DNA of 64,000 nt from CBDFJH01 sp965198095 (GTDB lineage: Bacteria; Latescibacterota; UBA2968; GCA-2709665). Under the pieces are notes generated by a model. It saw nothing but the letters and a program-made list of their open reading frames with translations, was not told where the DNA came from and made no database searches. This document shows, piece after piece, positions 59,104 to 64,000 of this stretch (positions within the stretch are counted from its first letter, which is position 1; each line of letters starts with the position of its first letter). Position numbers and translations under genes: made by a program. The DNA lies in assembly GCA_965198095.1 (NCBI GenBank), contig OZ240239.1, forward strand, positions 2,728,001-2,792,000. Direction: 5' to 3'.

Positions 59104-59410
59104 TCTTGCTGAATTTTCGGAAGGGGATGTGGCGCATCGACCCTTCCGGATCCAGACCGGGACGTCCCCAAAAATTCTGTATGAGAGATGAGATCTGAAG
59201 CCTCAAGCGCTGCTTCCTGTTTTTCAGACAAAGCTTCCGAATCATCTTCCGAGAGGTCCGCTTTGGCTCTTCTCTGATAAAATCGGCCGCGCTCATGCCG
59301 TGACCGTGCGCGTGGCGCATCAGATTCGAGAACGCCTCAATGTCGACCGCGTCCCCCAAGCGAGACAAGATCTGCTTGTCTTCAGCATAATCCGCGTTGT
59401 GTTCCGACAT
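59075..59410 (-). CDS. Hypothetical protein, 111 aa
   Basis: The product is basic with two helical parts (SRLGDAVDIEAFSNLMRHAHG; KMIRKLCLKNRKQRLRLQISSL) and a Gly/Pro-containing end (WGRPGLDPEGSMRHIPFRKFS). ATG 59410 is chosen because the protein becomes well organised there; the frame is open to 59551. It is first in the run leading to ruvX and mltG. No family is recognised. Confidence 0.5.
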   Translation of the reverse strand: MSEHNADYAEDKQILSRLGDAVDIEAFSNLMRHAHGHGMSAADFIREEPKRTSRKMIRKLCLKNRKQRLRLQISSLIQNFWGRPGLDPEGSMRHIPFRKFSKNGHNGVIRD

Positions 59411-59622
59411 GCGTTTGCCCTGGCGCCTCTTCCCAGTGCCTCTCGGCCGTCGAAGAATTATACGCTCGATACGCCTTCCTGTCAAGGCGCCAAGAGAGGA
59501 GACGTTCGGAATGCTTGTGCGCTCACGGATTCCGTCTGGCCGATGGCTCACGTGGGGGCGATACGACCGGACCTAGGAACAAGGGGTCTCAGCGCCTCGG
59601 AGCGAGCAATATCGAATATAGC

Positions 59623-59651
59623 TTGACCCCCGTGAACCCACGCGCTACATT
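59623..59651 (+). promoter_or_regulatory. Predicted promoter of the lipoprotein gene
   Basis: TTGACC (59623-59628), a 17-base spacer, TACATT (59646-59651), 57 bases before the GTG at 59709. Confidence 0.5.
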
Positions 59652-59708
59652 GGCTATCCGCGTTGCTAACGGATCGCGTAAAGATGGATAGAAAGCAAGG
59701 GTAGCGTT

Positions 59709-60113
59709 GTGACAAAATACCAAACTGTTTTTGTCGTCGGTGTTTCATTGTTGCTTGCGTCTTCTTTCGGGTGCCACACGCGCTCTGCAATCGACAAGGA
59801 GAGGCCGAAGAGAACGGTTCGGTTCGACGATTTGCGCCCGGGGACGCGCGTGAGGCTGATACTGAATCCCGACAGCTCAATCCCTTATTCCAGAGCATTT
59901 AAGCAGCGAGGGTTCGAGTGTTTTGTGAGGAAAGTGCGCACGGACAAAGTCTGGGTGGACATGATCGACGGGCTCGTCGAGTTTGAGATCGCATCGAAAG
60001 ACATTCAGCGCATCGAATACGTTGGCCTGGAATTCGAAGAGCCACTGATCGAGTGGCCGGCGGTCTACATCCCAGCCACCTTGACTGCCTTGCTCCTGCT
60101 TATGGGCCAGTGA
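59709..60113 (+). CDS. Putative small lipoprotein
   Basis: The 134-aa product has a lipoprotein signal (FVVGVSLLLASSFGC, lipid Cys at residue 22), then a beta-rich region (RFDDLRPGTRVRLILNP, DKVWVDMIDGLVEFEIASKDIQRIEYV) and ends with a hydrophobic segment (YIPATLTALLLLMG). GTG 59709 has AAGGG about 9 bases upstream. The RPGTRVRL...FEIASKDIQRIEY pattern resembles SH3-like folds in other small lipoproteins, but no named family is clear. Confidence 0.7.
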   Translation: MTKYQTVFVVGVSLLLASSFGCHTRSAIDKERPKRTVRFDDLRPGTRVRLILNPDSSIPYSRAFKQRGFECFVRKVRTDKVWVDMIDGLVEFEIASKDIQRIEYVGLEFEEPLIEWPAVYIPATLTALLLLMGQ

Positions 60114-60542
60114 GAAGGGGCTCTGCCGGGCCTCTTTGCGCCATGGTGGATGCTCAAACACAGTGAGCGGACCATTGAGTATGATGGCGATGCGGTCGAG
60201 GCTGTCCAGCCAGTTCCTCTGCTCGACCGCGCGCGGGAGGTTGACAAGCATGAGCCGCTCAACCGCCTGAATAGTTTCCCCATAATCTTCTCCGCTGGAA
60301 CTCGTTGTAGCGAAATCCTCGTGAATTCAAAGAGCATCGGTGGAGTACAAGGCGTGGCTTTTGCGATTGCCGGACCGGCCCCGGCTTGGCATGTCACTGC
60401 GCGTTGACGTGATTGAGAAGTGGCGGCACCGGGAGGCGCAGTGAGCAGCGTGGGGGTTCGCGCGGCGTCGGGCATGGCTTGATGCAAAGGGAAGACTGCG
60501 GAGCGGAATGCATCGAAGCGTTCCCTGCGCTTAAAGGAAGAC
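60114..60542. other. Intergenic stretch with a possible gene remnant
   Basis: No intact gene in 429 bases. The minus strand at 60141-60326 carries a short conserved-looking reading frame, listed separately as a pseudogene candidate. Confidence 0.4.
60141..60326 (-). pseudogene. Possible remnant of a NurA-domain nuclease-like gene
   Basis: One minus-strand frame reads SGEDYGETIQAVERLMLV, then NLPRAVEQRNWLDSLDRIAI and ILNGPLTVFEHPPW. This resembles the part of NurA-type proteins with an ERLxLxxLIRALEQ...DGPLAVFGHPAW pattern as I remember it. The frame hits a stop just upstream and loses similarity after HPPW, so it would be a 60-codon fragment. Recognition is from memory of the pattern only. 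Confidence 0.3.
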
Positions 60543-60932
60543 GTGCCCCGGCCCGAATTCGGAACATTCGACGACTTGCTGCAGATGGCAGAACCCTCTT
60601 TGCGTCCCATTGCGACCGCGCTGCGGCAGGCCGTCGTCGAGGTCGATCCGAACGCGTGCGAGGGGGTCCGCCTTGGCGACCGCGCCGCGACCTATGGCGT
60701 GGGACCCAGGAAGATGATCGACGGTTATGCCTACATTCTGCCCTGCAAAAGGTGGATCAACCTCGGCTTCCACCAGGGCGTCGATCTGGCAGATCCGGCA
60801 GGATTTCTGGAAGGGACCGGCGCCCGGATGCGCCACGTGAAGATTCGCTCGCTCGATGATGCAAAGCGGCCGGCCGTTCGAGCTCTGCTCCAAGCTGCGC
60901 TTGACAAACGAAGAGAAACGTCCGGGCGGTGA
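60543..60932 (+). CDS. DUF1801-like protein
   Basis: The 129-aa product has FDDLLQMAEPSLRPIATALRQAVVEVDPNACEGVRLGDRAATYGVGPRKMIDGYAYILPCKRWINLGFHQGVDLADPAGFLEGTGARMRHVKIRSLDD. This matches the DUF1801 pattern (a beta-rich fold with LGFxxGxxLxDPxGLLxGxGxxxRHVKI). The family function is unknown. GTG 60543 follows AAAGGAAG by 5 bases. It sits among other small accessory genes. Confidence 0.8.
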   Translation: MPRPEFGTFDDLLQMAEPSLRPIATALRQAVVEVDPNACEGVRLGDRAATYGVGPRKMIDGYAYILPCKRWINLGFHQGVDLADPAGFLEGTGARMRHVKIRSLDDAKRPAVRALLQAALDKRRETSGR

Positions 60933-61036
60933 ATGCGAGACGAAGCCCGATTTCTTCGATTTCGATAGCTGCATCGCTTGGATGAGACCGGGCGATGCCC
61001 ACTTTCTGAACCAACTCTTGGGGGCTACGGATTCCT

Positions 61037-61402
61037 ATGATTTCACAGATCGCCACCGCAGCCGTCTACGTGGACAACCAACCGGCCGCCGTTCGGTTCT
61101 GGACCGAGCAGGTTGGATTCGAATTGCGCCACGAGGCCGACATGGGGCCGAACGCCAAGTGGATCGAGGTCGGTCCGCCGGGCGCCCGGTCGAACTTGGT
61201 CATCTACCCCAAGGCGATGATGAAAGACTGGGCGGAGCGCAAACCTTCGATCGTGTTCGAGTGCGGAGATATCGACGCCACGTACGAGGAGATGCGCGCC
61301 CGAGGCGTGAAATTCACCCAGGAGCCGAAGGAGATGCCGTGGGGCCTGTTCGCAATCTTTATCGACGAAGACGGGAACGGGTACGGACTGAGGCGGGGAT
61401 AG
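61037..61402 (+). CDS. VOC (glyoxalase-like) family protein
   Basis: The 121-aa product has the two beta-alpha-beta-beta-beta halves of the vicinal-oxygen-chelate fold: IATAAVYVDNQPAAVRFWTEQVGFELRHEADM, KWIEVGPPGARSNLVIYP, and IVFECGDIDATYEEMRARGVKFTQEPKEMPWGLFAIFIDEDGNGYGL. Members include dioxygenases, resistance proteins and epimerases; the substrate cannot be told here. ATG at 61037. Confidence 0.87.
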   Translation: MISQIATAAVYVDNQPAAVRFWTEQVGFELRHEADMGPNAKWIEVGPPGARSNLVIYPKAMMKDWAERKPSIVFECGDIDATYEEMRARGVKFTQEPKEMPWGLFAIFIDEDGNGYGLRRG

Positions 61403-61587
61403 ACCGGATGGAGCGGGGCCAATCGGGTTGAGCATTAGGGCACCAGGGTTCACGAAAACATGAACGATGTTCCGGCGCCCGCTGAAGTCGGCCGTCCTTC
61501 TCCCGGGCCCGGTTTTGGTCCTCGTGCGGGGTCTTCTACTTTGGGTCGCTCGGTCTCCTTCGACTTGCTCTGCGCCTGTCTGCGCAG

Positions 61588-62355
61588 TTATGCTGACCTT
61601 CTCAGATACCAGACCGGGCCGCCGAAACGGAACGTCGCCTTCGCATCCGAAGTGAAAAATCGACCGAGGTCCTTGCCGAGAAATGCCTTCACTTCCGCAC
61701 GCGTCCATCCCCCACGCTCCACCGCTGTAATCACGTTCGTCTGCGTCATCAGGTACCTGATCAGTTGAGGCTTGTCCCACACCACGGCGTTTGTGTAGTG
61801 CTCTCGCTCGATGAATCGGAAGCCGAATCGCTCGGCCTCCTGCTCGTCAAAAGGCCGGTTGTCGCGCGGGGGCGTAGGAAACAGCTGAATGAAGGCGGTC
61901 GTATACCAGGACTTGAACCTCGCCTCTCCTTTCATTTCAGCGGAAAAGAGGTTGTTGTAAACGACGAGCCACCCGCAAGACTTCAGTCCCCGTCCCGCCT
62001 CTGACAGGAACTGTTCTCGATCGAACCAGTGAAGGGCGGACGAAACCGTGACCAAGTCGACCGTTGCATCGCCGACGGCCAGATTCTCCGCCAGACAGGC
62101 CAGGTAGACGATCCGTTCGTCTCGTGGTGCTTGCTTGAGCATCTCAGATGAACCATCTGCGCCGATAATCGTTTGCGCGATCTCTTTCAGGGCGATGCAA
62201 GACAGTCCGGTCCCGCACGCCACGTCGAGCGCTCGGTCCAGTTTGCGGTCGAGGGCCAACCGCGCCTTGACGTTTCGAATGACGGTCTCGTGGTGGTAGG
62301 GGCGGCCCCGCGCATACTGTTCGGCGGCAGATTTCGTGTCGAAGAGGTGGGTCAC
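61588..62355 (-). CDS. Class I SAM-dependent methyltransferase
   Basis: The 255-aa product has SAAEQYARGRPYHHETVIRNV, the SAM-binding motif ALDVACGTGLSCIALKEIA, an acidic second motif (IIGADGSSEML), AENLAVGDATVDLVTVSSALHWFDREQFLSEAGRGLK and a C-terminal region with FRFIEREHYTNAVVWDKPQLIRYLMTQTNVI. It resembles the methyltransferase type-11 group, whose substrates vary. No partner gene is obvious. Confidence 0.85.
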   Translation of the reverse strand: MTHLFDTKSAAEQYARGRPYHHETVIRNVKARLALDRKLDRALDVACGTGLSCIALKEIAQTIIGADGSSEMLKQAPRDERIVYLACLAENLAVGDATVDLVTVSSALHWFDREQFLSEAGRGLKSCGWLVVYNNLFSAEMKGEARFKSWYTTAFIQLFPTPPRDNRPFDEQEAERFGFRFIEREHYTNAVVWDKPQLIRYLMTQTNVITAVERGGWTRAEVKAFLGKDLGRFFTSDAKATFRFGGPVWYLRRSA

Positions 62356-62679
62356 GTCGCTCTACAGGCTACAGGCGCTGTTCGTCACAGACGCGTTGGC
62401 GTTGGGCGGCAGGCGATACGCTTCGTGTCGTGCCAACGTTCGAGATGCTGCTGGTCTTCCCTGTTGAAGGCCACGGCCGACTCCGAGGATTGCCCACGAC
62501 GAGCCTTCTCCCCTCCCCCATTTCGCAGACGGGAGCGGGGTCGATGTCCGCCCTCATTTTTCGTTGCCTTGGGCCGGGCCAGAGTCCTGTCCGGTGTGAA
62601 GATTTCGTCCGTCACGTGGGCCGGCGTGTCAGCCAGGTTATGGGTCCTCTTGCGCATCCACGGGAATGCCCTCTTTCAT
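62356..62679. other. Intergenic region
   Basis: No convincing gene, terminator or repeat is visible in 324 bases between two minus-strand genes. Confidence 0.3.
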
Positions 62680-63717
62680 TCACCTCGCAGGGGGCGGCAG
62701 GCTGACGCCGAAGCCGGGGGCGTCGTCGATGGCGATCTCCCCATCCACGATCTTCGGCTGCCCGGCGACCCAATCGATCCAGGGCCGGCCCGATTCAGCG
62801 AGCGGATCGGGATCAAGCGATGCCATCGCGTGAAGCGACCAGACTTCGCTTCCGCGGTGGGGACAGACGGCGACCCCGTATTTTTCACCCATTGCATAGA
62901 TCTTCACGAGCTCCGTAAGCCCACCGCACCACGTCACATCGGGCTGTACGATCGCGTGAAGTCGCTCGCTCATCAGAAGGTCGAACGCCGCAGCCGTGTA
63001 TTCGTGCTCACCGCTCGCGATGGGAATCGGGCTCTCGTCGCGAAGCTTCGCATACCCCTCCAGGTCTTCCGGCGGCAACGGTTCCTCGAGCCAGGCCAGA
63101 TCGCAACCTTCCAATGCTTCAGCCAGACGAAGCGCGGAGTCGACGTCCAGTTTCATTCCGGCATCCCCCATCAACTGGACCTCCGGCCCCAGCGTTTCCC
63201 TCACACGACGGATCGGCCCGACGATCTCTCCGATCTCCTGATTCGGGTCGATCCCGGCGTGCAACTTCACCGCGCGAAACCCCTGCGCGCCGTTTCGAAT
63301 CGCCTCCTCGGCCGAGAAACCGGTCTTGTAGCATCGAATGCGTTTCCCCACCGGGCCGTCCTTCTCGCCCAGAATCTCGGCCACCGGCTTCCCTTCCCGT
63401 TTTCCCCTGAGGTCCCACAGGGCCAGATCTACGCCGCTGATCGCCATCACGACAACCCCTTTCCGTCCATACGGCCGTGTTGCCCTGTACATCTCCTCCC
63501 ACAGGTCTTCGACGCGGGTCGAATCGGCGCCGATGAGAGGTCGGCGCAACGCGGTCTCGATCACGTGAATGCCTGCCCGGCCGCCGCCTCCGACGCCGTA
63601 GCCGGTCAGGCCGTCTTCTGTCTCGACAGTGACAGCGATTTGGCCCAGCCACGTTCGCCAGTCGTTCGGATCTCCGGGCGCTTTCGGTTGGACTGCCCTG
63701 ATCGATTTGATTCTCAC
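62680..63717 (-). CDS. Enolase-superfamily sugar-acid dehydratase, rhamnonate-dehydratase-like
   Basis: Predicted acid-sugar dehydratase. The 345-aa protein has the capping domain (VRIKSIRAVQPKAPGDPNDWR, GYGVGGGG, WEEMYRATRPYGRKGVVVMAISGVDLALWDL) and a barrel with KLHAGID, QLMGDAGM, LEEPLPPEDLEGY, SGEHEYTA, QPDVTWCGGLTE and CPHRGSEVWSLH. The last, with its catalytic His, resembles L-rhamnonate dehydratase. GTG 63717 has GAGG about 8 bases upstream; the frame is open 18 codons further. It is the second such enzyme in the window (see 39518). The small antitoxin-like gene lies upstream on the same strand. Confidence 0.87.
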   Translation of the reverse strand: MRIKSIRAVQPKAPGDPNDWRTWLGQIAVTVETEDGLTGYGVGGGGRAGIHVIETALRRPLIGADSTRVEDLWEEMYRATRPYGRKGVVVMAISGVDLALWDLRGKREGKPVAEILGEKDGPVGKRIRCYKTGFSAEEAIRNGAQGFRAVKLHAGIDPNQEIGEIVGPIRRVRETLGPEVQLMGDAGMKLDVDSALRLAEALEGCDLAWLEEPLPPEDLEGYAKLRDESPIPIASGEHEYTAAAFDLLMSERLHAIVQPDVTWCGGLTELVKIYAMGEKYGVAVCPHRGSEVWSLHAMASLDPDPLAESGRPWIDWVAGQPKIVDGEIAIDDAPGFGVSLPPPAR

Positions 63718-63774
63718 GTCACGGCCTCGTCTTCTCGCCTCGTCGCGGCGATCTGATTCAGTGACACGCAATCC

Positions 63775-64000
63775 TCATTCGGTCCGCAGCGCGGGCTCCA
63801 GCGATCGCTTCTCGGTCAGCCGCCCGGAAAGATATTTGTGGATCACACTGGACAGCAGTGTCTGATAGGGAATCCCCTCTTCTCTCGCCCGCGAGTGAGC
63901 GAGCTGGAAGTCACGTTCGGTCACCCGCAGATTCACGCGCCGGGTCTTGTTGAACGTGCTGCGGGCCGCCTGACGTGCCATATCGAGCTCGCGTTCCGCT
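63775..64000 (-). CDS. Partial antitoxin-like ribbon-helix-helix protein
   Basis: The frame continues off the right edge, so the N-terminus is missing. The visible part has RRVNLRVTERDFQLAHSRAREEGIPYQTLLSSVIHKYLSGRL, the pattern of CopG-like antitoxins with RVNIRxxxxDL...EEGIPYQTLxSSxxHKYVSGRL. An ATG at 63981 is in frame, but the residues before it (ERELD) fit the family, so the true start lies beyond the window. A toxin partner would be expected outside. Downstream is the rhamnonate-dehydratase-like gene. Confidence 0.7.
   Translation of the reverse strand, partial: AERELDMARQAARSTFNKTRRVNLRVTERDFQLAHSRAREEGIPYQTLLSSVIHKYLSGRLTEKRSLEPALRTE

Noticed and set aside
62173..63756. 527-codon open frame antisense to the methyltransferase and dehydratase genes
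   Set aside because: Spans two supported genes on the other strand; composition typical of antisense frames in GC-rich DNA.

Overview
The window reads as a chromosomal segment of a fairly GC-rich, Gram-negative bacterium. The Lpt lipopolysaccharide-export genes (lptC, lptA, lptB) sit next to rpoN, many genes start with GTG or TTG, and housekeeping operons are compact with overlapping stops and starts. A phytanoyl-CoA dioxygenase-family gene, a heparinase II/III-like lyase, two enolase-superfamily sugar-acid dehydratases and a class-III aminotransferase recall gene sets I associate with uncultured FCB-type lineages such as Latescibacterota or Poribacteria. That placement is inference; no rRNA is present to test it.

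Layout, left to right. 1-5.7 kb: 3' part of rtcB with archease, mobA, a pterin carbinolamine dehydratase, a glutaredoxin, a family-5 uracil-DNA glycosylase and glmS. 6-9.5 kb: heparinase-like lyase and aminotransferase. 9.8-16.3 kb: mutL-miaA, tRNA-Gly(CCC), a PDZ/radical-SAM DUF512 protein with der, and a MerR regulator. 16.4-29.8 kb: the classic rimP-nusA-infB-ylxP-rbfA-truB-ribF-rpsO-pnp block, headed by a phytanoyl-CoA dioxygenase-like gene and followed by an M16 peptidase and alanine dehydrogenase. 29.8-34 kb: asnS and leuS, closed by a strong terminator shared with convergent gcvT. 35.4-38.6 kb: an HTH/coiled-coil protein behind a very AT-rich promoter, a membrane-anchored TPR protein and an AmmeMemoRadiSam radical-SAM enzyme. 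38.6-39.5 kb: a gene-free, palindrome-rich island. 39.5-47.4 kb: sugar-acid dehydratase, acyl-CoA ligase, SDR, an HU-like protein, aldehyde dehydrogenase, a SpoIIE-type phosphatase and a small uncharacterised protein. 48.7-59.4 kb (minus strand): rpoN, lptB, lptA, lptC, pyrG, gatC, a UvrD/PcrA helicase, mltG, ruvX and two small genes. 59.7-64 kb: accessory genes (lipoprotein, DUF1801, VOC, methyltransferase, rhamnonate-dehydratase-like enzyme) and a partial antitoxin.

The most unusual content is non-coding. Two near-identical elements of about 0.5 kb lie at 43950-44467 and 47521 to about 47987. Copy 1 has perfect 17-base terminal inverted repeats and a TTCA duplication. Both copies keep a 12-bp hairpin in which two base pairs differ by matched changes on both arms, and a conserved 10-bp long-range stem. 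This looks like a non-autonomous mobile element with a selected fold. Other non-coding points are an attenuator-like three-segment structure at 39203-39268, a family of GCCTGCC palindromes, a 17-base poly-C tract between pyrG and lptC, and a recurring promoter pattern with TATATT as the -10 hexamer.

No CRISPR array, rRNA, recognisable transposase or phage module was found.
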